Shown here piece by piece: positions 29,439-38,738 of a stretch of DNA of 64,000 bases; positions within the stretch are counted from its first letter, which is position 1; the number at the start of each line of letters is the position of its first letter. The position numbers and the translations under genes were made by a program. The DNA comes from Morganella morganii. Its GTDB lineage: Bacteria; Pseudomonadota; Gammaproteobacteria; Enterobacterales; Enterobacteriaceae. The notes beneath the pieces are model-generated. The model made no database searches. It was given only the letters and a program-made list of their open reading frames with translations, and was not told where the DNA came from. The DNA lies in assembly GCF_019242955.1 (NCBI RefSeq), contig NZ_CP066129.1:2542001-2606000 (forward strand), in the 5' to 3' direction.

Positions 29439-29455
29439 AACAAGTCCGATCAGAC
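29439..29455 (-). promoter_or_regulatory. FadR-like activator site of fabB
   Basis: The stretch AACAAGTCCGATCAGAC matches the reverse complement of the FadR consensus at most positions and directly abuts the FabR palindrome. In E. coli FadR activates fabB from this position. Confidence 0.65.
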
Positions 29456-29567
29456 GTTTTTTCGCATCTTTACATACCGATATTGTCCTGTGTCACATCC
29501 GGCATGGCAGTACAACGCAAAGCGGAGTAAAATCAGGAAAAACCGAACAGAATCCTCAGGCCGTAAC

Positions 29568-31595
29568 GTGAAAAAAACCGCAATTGAAACTGCACATTTA
29601 ACCTGGAATGAACAGGGTACACCTGTTTCGCAACATTTTGATGACGTCTATTTTTCGAACGACGACGGACTGGCGGAAACCCGCTATGTGTTTCTTAACG
29701 GAAACGGTTTTCCGGGCAGGTTTGCACAGATGACCACCCCGGTCTGCACCGTGGCCGAAACCGGGTTCGGTACCGGACTGAATTTTCTCACGCTGTGGCA
29801 GAGCTTCCTGGCATTCCGCACTGCCCATCCCGGGCATCCGCTGAGACGCCTGCACTTTATCAGCTTTGAAAAATTTCCTCTGACGGTGGCCGATTTACAG
29901 GCCGCCCACCGGCACTGGCCGGAGTTCGCTGATTTCTCCTTACAACTGTGCGCTCAGTGGCCGCAGCCATTGCCGGGTTGCCACCGTATTCAGCTGTCCG
30001 GCGGAGAAATTACGCTCGATTTATGGCTGGGGGATGTCAACGAGCTGCTTCCTTCTCTTACTCACGCGCTGGATAACAAAATTGACGCCTGGTTTCTCGA
30101 CGGTTTTGCTCCGTCCAAAAACCCGGATATGTGGCAGCAGTCTCTGTTTGATCTGATGATCCGTTTTTCCCGTCCCGGCGGCACCTTTGCCACCTTTACC
30201 GCTGCCGGATTCGTGCGCCGTGGTTTGCAGCAGGCCGGGTTCAGCGTTGAGCGCCGCAAAGGGTTTGCACATAAACGTGAATGTCTTGCCGGGGTGAATC
30301 CCCGTGAAGCAGTATCATCTGCAACGCCGTGGTTTGATCGCCACCCGGCCGCCGCGCGGCAGAAGATAGCCGTCATCGGCGGCGGGATCGCCGGGGTTCT
30401 CACGTCCCTCGCCCTGCTCCGCCGTGGTGCGGAGGTTTCCTTATATTGTGCGGATAACGCACTGGCACTTAATGCCTCCGGTAACCGCCAGGGCGCACTT
30501 TATCCGCTGCTGACCGGCCGGGATGATCCGCCTGAACGTTTTTTTACCGCCGCTTTCCCGTTTGCCCGCCGTACATATGATGCGCTGTCAGCTCAGGGTG
30601 TGAAATATGACCATGACTGGTGCGGTGTGATTCAGCTGATGTATCACGAAAAAAGCAGTAAAAAAATCAATAATATTTCATCTGTCACATGGCCGGATGA
30701 GATGGTGCAGCGCTTGTCACGGGAACAGCTTTCTGCACTTGCCGGAACGGATGTCAATTTTGACGGCCTGCATTATCCGCAGGGCGGCTGGCTCTGCCCG
30801 CAGGAACTGGTGCGCAATACCGCAGCGCTGGCACAAAAAGAGGGGCTTCACCTGAATTTCGGCTGTGAAGTAAAAGAATTAATCCCCGCCGGACAGGGCT
30901 GGCAGCTTCGCTTTGCCGGTGACAGCACGACAGAGGCCGATGTGGTGGTACTGGCCAACGGCCATTGTATCAGTCAGTTCCCGCAGACCGCCCCGCTGCC
31001 GGTCACACCGGTACGTGGTCAGGTCAGCCATGTCCCGTCTGTTCCCGCCATTGCCGGGCTGAAAAAAGTGCTGTGTTATGAGGGGTATCTGACCCCGGTG
31101 AATCCGGCTGACGGCCTGCACTGCATCGGTGCCAGCCACCAGCGTAATGATACCGGAACGGAATATCGCGAAGAGGAACAAACGGCGAATAAACAGCGGC
31201 TGCTTACGTCACTGCCGGATGTCAGCTGGCCGCAGACGGTGGATATCAGCGCCGGAGCATCCCGTCAGGGGATCCGCTGCTCACTGCGCGATCACCTGCC
31301 GCTGGCCGGAAATGTTCCCGATTTTGAAAAAATAGCAGTATGTTATGCACATCTGGATGAACAAAAATCCGCACCTGACTCCGTATGCAGTGTGCCGCAT
31401 CAGCCACAGCTGTTTCTGCTGGCGGCACTCGGTTCACGGGGATTATGCACCGCCCCGCTGGCCGCAGAGGTACTCGCGGCACAGATTTTTGATGAAGCGC
31501 TTCCCCTGGATGATGAAACACTGGCCGCCATTCATCCCGCCCGTTTCCATGTCCGAAAATTGCTGAAAGGCCGCCCGCTGCCGCAAAAGTCATAA
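29568..31595 (+). CDS. mnmC: Bifunctional tRNA (mnm5s2U34) methyltransferase/oxidase MnmC
   Basis: About 675 residues. The C-terminal FAD domain converts cmnm5s2U34 to nm5s2U34 and the N-terminal SAM domain methylates it to mnm5s2U34 in several tRNAs. The SAM motif ETGFGTGLNFLTLW lies near residue 62, DAWFLDGFAPSKNPDMW near 175, and the FAD motif AVIGGGIAGVLTSLALLRRGAEV near 268. GTG at 29568 is the preferred start, with CAGG upstream; a longer reading from 29490 adds 26 residues not in the family. It is divergent from fabB as in E. coli. Confidence 0.94.
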   Translation: MKKTAIETAHLTWNEQGTPVSQHFDDVYFSNDDGLAETRYVFLNGNGFPGRFAQMTTPVCTVAETGFGTGLNFLTLWQSFLAFRTAHPGHPLRRLHFISFEKFPLTVADLQAAHRHWPEFADFSLQLCAQWPQPLPGCHRIQLSGGEITLDLWLGDVNELLPSLTHALDNKIDAWFLDGFAPSKNPDMWQQSLFDLMIRFSRPGGTFATFTAAGFVRRGLQQAGFSVERRKGFAHKRECLAGVNPREAVSSATPWFDRHPAAARQKIAVIGGGIAGVLTSLALLRRGAEVSLYCADNALALNASGNRQGALYPLLTGRDDPPERFFTAAFPFARRTYDALSAQGVKYDHDWCGVIQLMYHEKSSKKINNISSVTWPDEMVQRLSREQLSALAGTDVNFDGLHYPQGGWLCPQELVRNTAALAQKEGLHLNFGCEVKELIPAGQGWQLRFAGDSTTEADVVVLANGHCISQFPQTAPLPVTPVRGQVSHVPSVPAIAGLKKVLCYEGYLTPVNPADGLHCIGASHQRNDTGTEYREEEQTANKQRLLTSLPDVSWPQTVDISAGASRQGIRCSLRDHLPLAGNVPDFEKIAVCYAHLDEQKSAPDSVCSVPHQPQLFLLAALGSRGLCTAPLAAEVLAAQIFDEALPLDDETLAAIHPARFHVRKLLKGRPLPQKS

Positions 31596-31647
31596 TCCGC
31601 ACCTGACCGGCCACAGAGCCGGTCCCCGTCACATTATTGATAATTTT

Positions 31648-31684
31648 TCCGGCGATAACGCAAAATATCATCGCCGGACTTTAT
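31648..31684 (+). terminator. mnmC terminator
   Basis: Arms TCCGGCGAT (31648-31656) and ATCGCCGGA (31670-31678) with a 13-base loop, then CTTTATT. A modest T-run, so moderate strength. Confidence 0.65.
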
Positions 31685-31839
31685 TGATCACTGCCACAAA
31701 CCCGGGTCATTTTGTGTGCTTTCTCACGAAAACCGGTGCAGTTCACCTGTCAGCGGCAATTTCTCTTGCCCAATGATCAATTTACAGAAAAGTCAGTGCA
31801 CCTATACGCTTCATCCGGAAATACTAACCGGAGAAGATT

Positions 31840-32877
31840 ATGAAGAATAAAATAGTTATTGCCTTAACCTTTTCGCTGTTTTGTGTCACCTCTGCTTACG
31901 CAAAGAACAATAATATTCCCGATAATGCTATTCACAGCAATGTTATTCAAAGCAATGCTATTCAGTACGATACGATCGTTGAGCAGGCGTATCAGAAATT
32001 CAAAACCGAAAAAGCCGGTGATGTGGCGGATTACATCCCGGCACTCGCCAAATACAGCCCCGATAATTACGCCGTTGTTATTGCCACGGTAGACGGAAAA
32101 ATCTACAGCGCCGGGGATAAAGACGCGCTGTTTCCTCTTGAGTCGCTGTCAAAAGTCTTTACCCTCGCGCTGGTGATGAATCAGCAGGGGTCAGAAGTGG
32201 TTCTCGAAAAACTGGGTGCTAACGCCACAGGACTGCCGTTTAACTCCGGTCTGGCGATTGAACTGCGTCCGGATCGCCCGCAGAACCCGCTGGTCAATGC
32301 CGGGGCTATCAGTGCCGTCAGTCTGATCAAGGCCAAAAATCCGGATGACCGCTGGCAGCAGATTATGGAAAACATGGAAGCGTTCGCCGATACCAAACTG
32401 ACGGTGAATGATGAAGTGTACCGCTCTGAATCAGAAACCAATCAGCACAACCAGGCACTAGCGCGGCTGATGCAGTCCTACGGCATGTTATACGGCAATC
32501 CAGATGAGGCGGTTGATCTCTATACCCGCCAGTGTTCAGTGGATGCCACTACCGTTGATCTCGCCAAAATGGGTGCGGTGCTGGCCAATCAGGGCAAATC
32601 CCCGTACAACGGCAAACAGTTGCTGAGCGCGGAAAACACCGGCAAAGTTCTGGCAGAGATGGCTATTGCCGGGCTGTATGACGGTTCCGGCACCTGGTTA
32701 TATCAGGTCGGCATCCCGGCGAAAAGTGGTGTCGGCGGCGGAATTCTGGCCGTGGTTCCGGGTAAATACGCCGTCGCGGTCTATTCCCCGCCGCTGGATA
32801 AAGCAGGTAACAGTGTCAGGGCACAGGCGGCTATCGGTTATATTGCTCAGGAAACCGGGGCTGATTTGTACAAATAA
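31840..32877 (+). CDS. glsA: Exported glutaminase
   Basis: A 345-residue serine-dependent glutaminase (beta-lactamase-like fold) that hydrolyses glutamine to glutamate and ammonia. The catalytic Ser-Lys pair is in PLESLSKVFTLAL near residue 104, with NPLVNAGAI near 150 and KSGVGGGILAVVPG near 298. An N-terminal signal peptide (residues 1-21, ending TSAYA) predicts export to the periplasm, unlike the cytoplasmic E. coli enzymes. Between the signal peptide and the catalytic domain lies a short repeat of five residues, NAIHS / NVIQS / NAIQ. A good ribosome site (CCGGAGAAG) precedes ATG 31840. Export suggests scavenging of external glutamine or ammonia release. Confidence 0.9.
   Translation: MKNKIVIALTFSLFCVTSAYAKNNNIPDNAIHSNVIQSNAIQYDTIVEQAYQKFKTEKAGDVADYIPALAKYSPDNYAVVIATVDGKIYSAGDKDALFPLESLSKVFTLALVMNQQGSEVVLEKLGANATGLPFNSGLAIELRPDRPQNPLVNAGAISAVSLIKAKNPDDRWQQIMENMEAFADTKLTVNDEVYRSESETNQHNQALARLMQSYGMLYGNPDEAVDLYTRQCSVDATTVDLAKMGAVLANQGKSPYNGKQLLSAENTGKVLAEMAIAGLYDGSGTWLYQVGIPAKSGVGGGILAVVPGKYAVAVYSPPLDKAGNSVRAQAAIGYIAQETGADLYK
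31924..31965 (+). repeat. 15-bp tandem repeat in the glutaminase gene
   Basis: Nearly three copies of a 15-base unit, AATGCTATTCACAGC, AATGTTATTCAAAGC and AATGCTATTCAG, lie in frame and code for the Asn-Ala/Val-Ile-His/Gln-Ser repeat just after the signal peptide. Confidence 0.85.
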
Positions 32878-32883
32878 TTTTGC

Positions 32884-32920
32884 ATAAAAAAAGGATCATC
32901 AGCATTACTGCTGATGATCC
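32884..32920 (-). terminator. Terminator between glutaminase and small membrane gene
   Basis: A 12-base-pair perfect stem, GGATCATCAGCA (32893-32904) and TGCTGATGATCC (32909-32920), followed by seven T residues on the minus strand. It primarily ends the gene at 32974-33237. Confidence 0.85.
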
Positions 32921-32973
32921 ATGATCGTCTCTGCTTTATATTTATCAGTCCGCGTCACGCGATACCGTTTCTG

Positions 32974-33237
32974 TCAGGCGTTCAGAGCAACTGCATTTTT
33001 CGCACATTTATCCTCTGAACGGTACAGCGAATCTAATTCCCGTTTGGCATTAAAAATTATTAATCCGGTAAATAAAATCATACCGATGGAAGGGACTGCT
33101 CTTTCAATAACGCTCATTCCGTCAAGTTTAAACCAGAAAGAAAATAACAGTGCCAGCAATACCACCGCAGCAACCGCTATCTTGGTGTAAATAGTCACAG
33201 CCTGTTGTGCTGTGTTTTTCGGTTGTAATTCAAACAT
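32974..33237 (-). CDS. Small two-helix membrane protein, unknown function
   Basis: About 87 residues, with transmembrane helices at about residues 19-36 (IAVAAVVLLALLFSFWF) and 47-63 (AVPSIGMILFTGLIIF) and a charged C-terminal tail with one Cys. ATG at 33237 is chosen because ACAGGT lies 8 bases upstream; a longer reading adds 20 residues with no ribosome site. No family recognised. It has its own terminator and no partner gene. Confidence 0.7.
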   Translation of the reverse strand: MFELQPKNTAQQAVTIYTKIAVAAVVLLALLFSFWFKLDGMSVIERAVPSIGMILFTGLIIFNAKRELDSLYRSEDKCAKNAVALNA

Positions 33238-33572
33238 AATCAATACCTGTGTTTTATGGGGACAGACACATTCTGACACAACAAATGTTAATAGCAAGTT
33301 AATAGTTATTGCTATTTACTCAACATCTCTGCGTAGTTGTTGACGTTGACGCAACAAAAAGAAACAACTGCCTCAGAAAAAATCACCATTCAGATATCAG
33401 AAACATTATTTAAAATCATTCTGTTAAACAGAAAAATCTATATAAAGATGATGAAATACATACCGGAGACAGACAAAAGCGGCACTATTTTCGCCATTAA
33501 TGTCACAATCTCAAGATCTTTTATTATTATCTGTTAATAACTTAATAATCAGTTTCTTAATCCGCCATAAAT
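33238..33572. other. AT-rich intergenic region
   Basis: About 335 bases without a supported gene. It presumably holds the promoter of the small membrane gene. A 66-codon plus-strand reading frame at 33337-33537 lacks a ribosome site and any familiar sequence. Confidence 0.45.
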
Positions 33573-33600
33573 AAAAAAGGCCGCATACCGGAGCGACCTT
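33573..33600 (-). terminator. Terminator of the GNAT gene
   Basis: Arms AAGGCCGC (33578-33585) and GCGACCTT (33593-33600) pair with one wobble; six T residues follow on the minus strand. It ends the yfcA-epmC-yfcL-GNAT transcript. Confidence 0.75.
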
Positions 33601-33628
33601 TTCTTTTTACGTGCGATATTTAACTTTT

Positions 33629-34156
33629 TTAGAAAAACCGGTAAATCATGGCACAACGATCACAGAACTGCAGTCCGTATTCTGCTTCTTTCAGCATAAT
33701 CGCTTCCAGTGCCGGAGCACGGGAAACATCGCATACTTCAAAACCAAGATGTTCATAATAAGGACGATTCCATACCACATCACGGAATGTGGTCAGTGTT
33801 ACTGCCGCACAACCGCGTGCCAGTGCCACACTCTTCACCCGCTCAATCAGCTGTCGTCCCAGCCCCTGACGCTGATGCGCCGCAGAGACAGAAAGCTCAT
33901 CAATATGCAGTCCGGTACCGAGATTGGAAACAAGCACAAACCCGGCCGGTTGATCCTGATTGTCCGCCGCCACCCACGCATTACCGTTGGCGATAAAATT
34001 GCGGAATGCCGTTTCGGAATGGCCTTCGCTGCGGGCTATCCACTCATACCCCGGGGCAGTTGCAAATAACGCGCCGGCAGACGATTCCACATCCGGTAAC
34101 AATGCGGCGTCCGCCGGACGGGCCTGGCGGATGCGGTATTGCGCTTTATCTGTCAT
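33629..34156 (-). CDS. GNAT family N-acetyltransferase
   Basis: A 175-residue acetyltransferase of the GNAT fold. The acetyl-CoA motif reads ELSVSAAHQRQGLGRQLIERV near residues 92-112 (Q/R-x-x-G-x-G/A signature), and NRPYYEHLGFEVCDVS near 130 is the usual C-terminal strand region. The acceptor substrate is unknown. Its start overlaps the stop of yfcL by four bases (ATGA), so it is translationally coupled and belongs to the yfcA-epmC-yfcL operon. This gene is not in the E. coli K-12 locus. Confidence 0.85.
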   Translation of the reverse strand: MTDKAQYRIRQARPADAALLPDVESSAGALFATAPGYEWIARSEGHSETAFRNFIANGNAWVAADNQDQPAGFVLVSNLGTGLHIDELSVSAAHQRQGLGRQLIERVKSVALARGCAAVTLTTFRDVVWNRPYYEHLGFEVCDVSRAPALEAIMLKEAEYGLQFCDRCAMIYRFF

Positions 34157-34434
34157 TCCTGCTCCTGCGCGCTTTTCAGCAGGCGTTTCCAGGTTTCCAG
34201 CACCAGCACCTGATCCGGCGGTGTCAGCTCTCCGGCGCTGATTGCCTGACGGATACTCTCCTCCACCCGGTTGTGAAGTGCCTCAACGGAGTGATCACCC
34301 GACTGTTCCAGTTCTGCCACCGCGAGGGTCAGATGCCCCTGCAGATAGCCACCCGCAAACAGTTCATCGTCTGTGGCATGTTCAACCATGTCATCAATCT
34401 GGGCGAGGATACGCGTTTCATAATCCGCAAGCAT
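34153..34434 (-). CDS. yfcL: YfcL family protein
   Basis: A 93-residue soluble helical protein matching E. coli YfcL (92 residues) through the conserved DELFAGGYLQGHLTLAVAELE stretch, starting at about residue 23. Function is unknown. It lies between epmC (36 bases upstream) and the overlapping GNAT gene. Confidence 0.9.
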   Translation of the reverse strand: MLADYETRILAQIDDMVEHATDDELFAGGYLQGHLTLAVAELEQSGDHSVEALHNRVEESIRQAISAGELTPPDQVLVLETWKRLLKSAQEQE

Positions 34435-34470
34435 GTTTGTTCCTTAAAGTTCAGTCACCGGAATCGTTTG

Positions 34471-35022
34471 TCAGGCAAACGGATCTTCCGGCCATGGAAA
34501 TTGGTCCGCAGTCAGCGGCGGCGTATTGTAAAACGATTGCAGGGCATTAATAAACCTTGCTGCACGAGGGGGTATTGAGTTCTGCGCCAGATATTCCATC
34601 ACCTGCCCGTGAACAATACGCCGGAATTTGACGCGATCAGGCTCGAAATCGCCGTCAAGATTGTCACAACTGACGTTAAACGGATAACCGGCAGCCTGAC
34701 AAAATAACCAGTCCAGTGCCTGCGGTTTTATTTCCACGACCTCAAATTCTGACTGCGTTTGTGCGTCCCGCCCGTCCGGGCAGTACCAGTAACCAAAATC
34801 CACCAGCTTTCTGCGCTCTTTCCCGGCTATACACCAGTGCGATATTTCATGGATCGCACTGGCATAAAAGCCGTGAGCAAACACGATACGGTTATAAGGC
34901 GCTTCATCATCTGCGGGCAGATAAATCGGCTCATCGTCGCCTTTAATCAGGCGGGTATTGAAATCAGCGAGAAATTCGTTATCAAAAATTTCAATCAGTT
35001 GCTGATATTGATGTGTACTCAT
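34471..35022 (-). CDS. epmC: Elongation factor P hydroxylase EpmC
   Basis: A 183-residue enzyme that hydroxylates the beta-lysylated lysine of elongation factor P, the last step of the EpmA-EpmB-EpmC modification. The metal motif HEISHW lies near residue 58, with KRRKLVDFGYWY-like (here ERRKLVDFGYWY) near 68, and FNVSCDNLDGDF near 113. Formerly YfcM. It follows yfcA by 25 bases in the same operon order as E. coli. Confidence 0.94.
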   Translation of the reverse strand: MSTHQYQQLIEIFDNEFLADFNTRLIKGDDEPIYLPADDEAPYNRIVFAHGFYASAIHEISHWCIAGKERRKLVDFGYWYCPDGRDAQTQSEFEVVEIKPQALDWLFCQAAGYPFNVSCDNLDGDFEPDRVKFRRIVHGQVMEYLAQNSIPPRAARFINALQSFYNTPPLTADQFPWPEDPFA

Positions 35023-35047
35023 TGATTATATAAACCACTAATAAAAA

Positions 35048-35848
35048 TTAAGAAAGCTGAGACAGCCACGTACTGATAGTATCACCGTGATTGTCATAAA
35101 GCAGTTTGATGCTCATCAGGAAAGAGACAGTTACCAGCATCGGGCGGATCAGTTTTTGTCCGCGGCTCAGCACCATACGGGCACCGAGGCGTGCACCGAT
35201 AAGTTGTCCGCCCAGCATGGCAAAGCCCATCAGCCAGATAACGTGACCGCTGAAAATAAAGAATGAGAGTGACCCGACGTTGGATGCAAAATTGAGGACT
35301 TTGGCGTGTGCCGTGGCTTTCGCCAGGTTAAAACCGGCCAGTGTCACATACGCCAGCGCGTAGAAAGAGCCTGCCCCCGGGCCGAAAACGCCGTCATAAA
35401 AACCGATCCCGATACCGGCGGTACAGCCGAAGGCAAACGGCATCAGGCGCTGTTTCTGATCCGCAGCACCAATGGACGGCGTCAGCAGGAAATAGAGACC
35501 GATGGCAATAACCAGCAGCGGCAGCAACTGACGGAGAAATTCCGGATTCACAAACTGCACCAGCCCGGAACCGATAACTGCGCCAATCAGCGTCATCACT
35601 ATCGGAACCCGCTGCCCGGCAAGATCCACCGCTTTGCGCCGGACAAAATAGAAACTGGCAGAAAAAGAGCCGCCGACCGCCTGCAATTTGTTGGTCGCCA
35701 GAGCCTGCACCGGCGGTACGCCGACAGCCAGCAATGCCGGGATTGTCAGTAACCCGCCTCCGCCGGCGATTGCATCAATAAATCCGGCAATCAGAGCAAC
35801 AAAGAACAGCAATACATAGATTTCAACACCGAACTGAAACCATTCCAT
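35048..35848 (-). CDS. yfcA: TauE/SafE family permease YfcA
   Basis: A 266-residue inner-membrane protein with about eight helices in two repeats: GFIDAIAGGGGLLTIPALLAVGV near residue 23 and YDGVFGPGAGSFYALAYVTLAGFNLAKATAHAK near 155. The family moves sulfur-containing anions or other small organic anions. It is close to E. coli YfcA (269 residues). A terminator upstream separates it from aroC, so it probably heads its own operon. E. coli has mepA between aroC and yfcA; here there is none. Confidence 0.92.
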   Translation of the reverse strand: MEWFQFGVEIYVLLFFVALIAGFIDAIAGGGGLLTIPALLAVGVPPVQALATNKLQAVGGSFSASFYFVRRKAVDLAGQRVPIVMTLIGAVIGSGLVQFVNPEFLRQLLPLLVIAIGLYFLLTPSIGAADQKQRLMPFAFGCTAGIGIGFYDGVFGPGAGSFYALAYVTLAGFNLAKATAHAKVLNFASNVGSLSFFIFSGHVIWLMGFAMLGGQLIGARLGARMVLSRGQKLIRPMLVTVSFLMSIKLLYDNHGDTISTWLSQLS

Positions 35849-35859
35849 TTTTTACCTGC

Positions 35860-35888
35860 CAATAAAATCCCGGGCGCAATACCCGGGA
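35860..35888 (-). terminator. aroC terminator
   Basis: Arms TCCCGGG (35868-35874) and CCCGGGA (35882-35888) with a 7-base loop, followed by TTTTATT on the minus strand. Confidence 0.75.
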
Positions 35889-35900
35889 CGCCAGTTTAAA

Positions 35901-36989
35901 TCATGACCAGGCCGGTAACGGCGGTGTGACATCCGCACATTGTCCGCGGTGACGCAGAAGGTGATCGAGCAGCACTATCGCTGTCATCGCTTCGGCAATC
36001 GGCACAGCACGTATCCCGACACAGGGGTCATGACGCCCTTTGGTGATCATAGCCACCTCTTCGCCCTGCCGGTTCAGCGTATTACCGGGAACGGTAATCG
36101 ACGATGTCGGTTTCAGGGCAATATGTGCGATGATTGGCTGGCCGCTGCTGATGCCGCCGAGAATGCCGCCCGCGTGATTGCTGGTAAAACCGGTCTGATA
36201 GATTTCATCCCGGTTTTCGCTGCCTTTGAGGTTAACCACGCCGAAGCCGTCTCCGATTTCAACACCTTTTACCGCATTGATACTCATCAGCGCATGCGCC
36301 AGATCCGCATCAAGACGATCAAAGACCGGTTCACCCAGACCCGCCGGGACGTTTTCCGCCACAACCGTGACTTTCGCACCGATGGAATCCCCTTCTTTTT
36401 TCAGGCCGCGCAGTAATTCATCCAGCGCCTCCAGCTGACGTTCATCAGGACAGAAAAACGGATTTTGCTCTGCCAGAGCCCAGTCGCGGATATCACATTT
36501 AATATCCCCCATCTGAGTCAGGCAGGCACGGACTGTCACACCGAATTTTTCGTGCAGATACTTTTTAGCGATAGCCCCCGCCGCCACGCGCATTGCCGTT
36601 TCACGGGCTGATGAGCGACCGCCGCCGCGGTAATCACGAAAGCCGTACTTCTGCTCATACGTGTAATCCGCATGTCCCGGCCGGAAGAGATCTTTGATGG
36701 CACCGTAATCCTGTGAGCGCTGATCGGTATTTTCAATCAGCAGTCCGATACTGGTTCCGGTGGTTTTTCCTTCAAATACCCCTGACAGAATTCTGACCTG
36801 ATCCGGCTCACGACGCTGTGTGGTATAGCGCGATGTGCCCGGACGGCGGCGATCGAGATCAATCTGCATATCAGCTTCTGTCAGCGCCAGTCCCGGCGGG
36901 ACGCCGTCAACAATACAACCCAGCGCCGGGCCATGTGATTCACCAAAGGTGGTTACGCGAAAAAGTTCGCCGATACTGTTTCCGGCCAT
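35901..36989 (-). CDS. aroC: Chorismate synthase
   Basis: A 362-residue enzyme that converts EPSP to chorismate using reduced FMN, the last common shikimate-pathway step. Family motifs include [18 protein letters not shown] near residue 16, [21 protein letters not shown] near 122, and [17 protein letters not shown] near 318. It lies just downstream of prmB as in E. coli. Its product feeds the BacA-like cassette elsewhere in this window. Confidence 0.98.
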   Translation of the reverse strand: MAGNSIGELFRVTTFGESHGPALGCIVDGVPPGLALTEADMQIDLDRRRPGTSRYTTQRREPDQVRILSGVFEGKTTGTSIGLLIENTDQRSQDYGAIKDLFRPGHADYTYEQKYGFRDYRGGGRSSARETAMRVAAGAIAKKYLHEKFGVTVRACLTQMGDIKCDIRDWALAEQNPFFCPDERQLEALDELLRGLKKEGDSIGAKVTVVAENVPAGLGEPVFDRLDADLAHALMSINAVKGVEIGDGFGVVNLKGSENRDEIYQTGFTSNHAGGILGGISSGQPIIAHIALKPTSSITVPGNTLNRQGEEVAMITKGRHDPCVGIRAVPIAEAMTAIVLLDHLLRHRGQCADVTPPLPAWS

Positions 36990-37068
36990 CGTGTTTTCCT
37001 GTCTCTGATTGTGTGCAAGTGAATGGTTTTAACCTGTTTTTATGCTTCTATTCCTACATGAGGAACGG

Positions 37069-37998
37069 TTATTTGAAAAGTTTAAAAGCGTCATGATGTT
37101 CTGCTAATTGATCACGAGTTAACATAAAGACACCGTCACCCCCGTTTTCAAACGACAGCCAGATAAACGGCACTTCCGGGAATTCGGCCATCAGATGTAC
37201 CTGACTGTTACCGACTTCACAAATCAGCACCGCATCTTCTGACATATAATCCGGGGCATTTGCGAGAATACGGCGAACCAGTTTCAGACCATCACTGCCT
37301 GCAGCCAGCGCCAGTTCAGGCTCAACGCGGAATTCATCCGGTAAATCACTCATGTCTTCCGCATCGACATACGGCGGATTGGTGACAATCAGGTCATACT
37401 TCACTGCCGGCAGATCGTTAAACAAATCTGAACGCATCGGAACGACACGATGAGATAACCCGTGATTTTCAATGTTCATTTCTGTGACTTCCAGCACATC
37501 GGCGGAAATGTCTGCCGCATCGACTTCTGCGTCCGGGAACTCATAAGCGCAGGCAATTGCGATACAGCCGCTGCCGGTACACAGATCCAGAATTGCTTCC
37601 GGTTCGGAATCCAGTAAACCGGCAAAGTGATTATTAATCAGCTCACCAATCGGTGAACGCGGGATCAGCACGCGCTCATCAACATAAAATTCGTGACCGC
37701 AGAACCAGGACCGGTTGGTCAGATACGGCACCGGCACACGCTCGGTGATCCGGCGCAGCACACGTTCAACAATGCGGTGACGCTCTGAGGAAGTCAGTCG
37801 TGACTGATACAGCTCAGCGGGTAAATCCAGAGGCAGAAACAGTGTCGGCAGTACCAGCTGGAGGGCTTCATCCCAGGCATTATCTGTGCCGTGGCCATAG
37901 TAGATGTTCGCGGCATTAAAACGGCTCATTGCCCAGCGCAGTATATCCTGCAGCGTGTGAAGCTCACTGACGGCTTCATCAACGTAAATTTTATCCAA
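37069..37998 (-). CDS. prmB: Ribosomal protein L3 N5-glutamine methyltransferase
   Basis: About 309 residues. PrmB methylates Gln150 of ribosomal protein L3. The SAM motif [19 protein letters not shown] lies near residue 133, and the catalytic [10 protein letters not shown] near 200. TTG at 37998 is the likely start: a perfect GGAGG stands 6 bases upstream and the peptide [13 protein letters not shown] aligns with the E. coli start MDKIFVDEAV. Longer readings begin upstream of that ribosome site. It is upstream of aroC and divergent from smrB. Confidence 0.93.
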   Translation of the reverse strand: MDKIYVDEAVSELHTLQDILRWAMSRFNAANIYYGHGTDNAWDEALQLVLPTLFLPLDLPAELYQSRLTSSERHRIVERVLRRITERVPVPYLTNRSWFCGHEFYVDERVLIPRSPIGELINNHFAGLLDSEPEAILDLCTGSGCIAIACAYEFPDAEVDAADISADVLEVTEMNIENHGLSHRVVPMRSDLFNDLPAVKYDLIVTNPPYVDAEDMSDLPDEFRVEPELALAAGSDGLKLVRRILANAPDYMSEDAVLICEVGNSQVHLMAEFPEVPFIWLSFENGGDGVFMLTRDQLAEHHDAFKLFK

Positions 37999-38192
37999 AG
38001 TGCCTCCGGCGGGGTAAAACAAAAGAAAATATCTGATAGCGTAGTTTGCCATGAAGTCGCTGCTAAATCAGCATATCTTGTGAAATGCACGGCAATTTTC
38101 CGGCAGTTTTTGTCAGTTGTGACCGGCAGTATAGCGTCAACATCCTTAAAAAAATCGGTTACACTATGGAAAATAATCAGTGATGAGATGTT

Positions 38193-38738
38193 ATGAAAAA
38201 GAAGACACCCCTGACTGATGATGACCTGAATCTGTTTAAAGAGGCCATCAGCGGGACGCGTAAAATCAGACAGGATATTGTGGTGCACCCGAAATCACGG
38301 GCCGGTGTGACAAAAATTGCGCCGGAACGGCTGTTGCGGGACCAGGTTGATGCCAGTTTTTATTTCTCTGATGAATACCGCCCGAACCTGGATATGGACG
38401 GCCCTGCGCGTTATCTGCGGGAAAATGCCAGCCCGTATGAGCTGAAAAAACTGCGGCGCGGAGATTACGTACCGGAACTGTTTTTGGATCTGCACGGACT
38501 GACCCAGCTTCAGGCCAAACAGGAAATTGGTGCACTGATAGCCGCGGCCCGCCGTGAAAACACCTATTGTGTCTGTATTATGCACGGGCACGGAAAACAT
38601 GTCCTGAAACAACAGACACCATTATGGCTGGCACAACACCCGGATGTGATTGCCTTTCACCAGGCACCCAAGGAATGGGGCGGTACTGCGGCATTACTGC
38701 TGCTGATTGAAATTGCTGAAACCGCCCGGCGCGAGTAA
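38193..38738 (+). CDS. smrB: Ribosome rescue endonuclease SmrB
   Basis: A 181-residue Smr-domain nuclease that cleaves mRNA at collided ribosomes. The Smr domain occupies about residues 95-175, with [17 protein letters not shown] near 97 and the nuclease motif [14 protein letters not shown] near 129. The N-terminal extension ([12 protein letters not shown]) matches E. coli SmrB. It is divergent from prmB; its stop codon abuts that of sixA on the opposite strand. Confidence 0.93.
   Translation: MKKKTPLTDDDLNLFKEAISGTRKIRQDIVVHPKSRAGVTKIAPERLLRDQVDASFYFSDEYRPNLDMDGPARYLRENASPYELKKLRRGDYVPELFLDLHGLTQLQAKQEIGALIAAARRENTYCVCIMHGHGKHVLKQQTPLWLAQHPDVIAFHQAPKEWGGTAALLLLIEIAETARRE

Noticed and set aside
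33337-33537. 66-codon plus-strand frame
   Set aside because: No ribosome site, no familiar sequence, lies in an AT-rich intergenic region.
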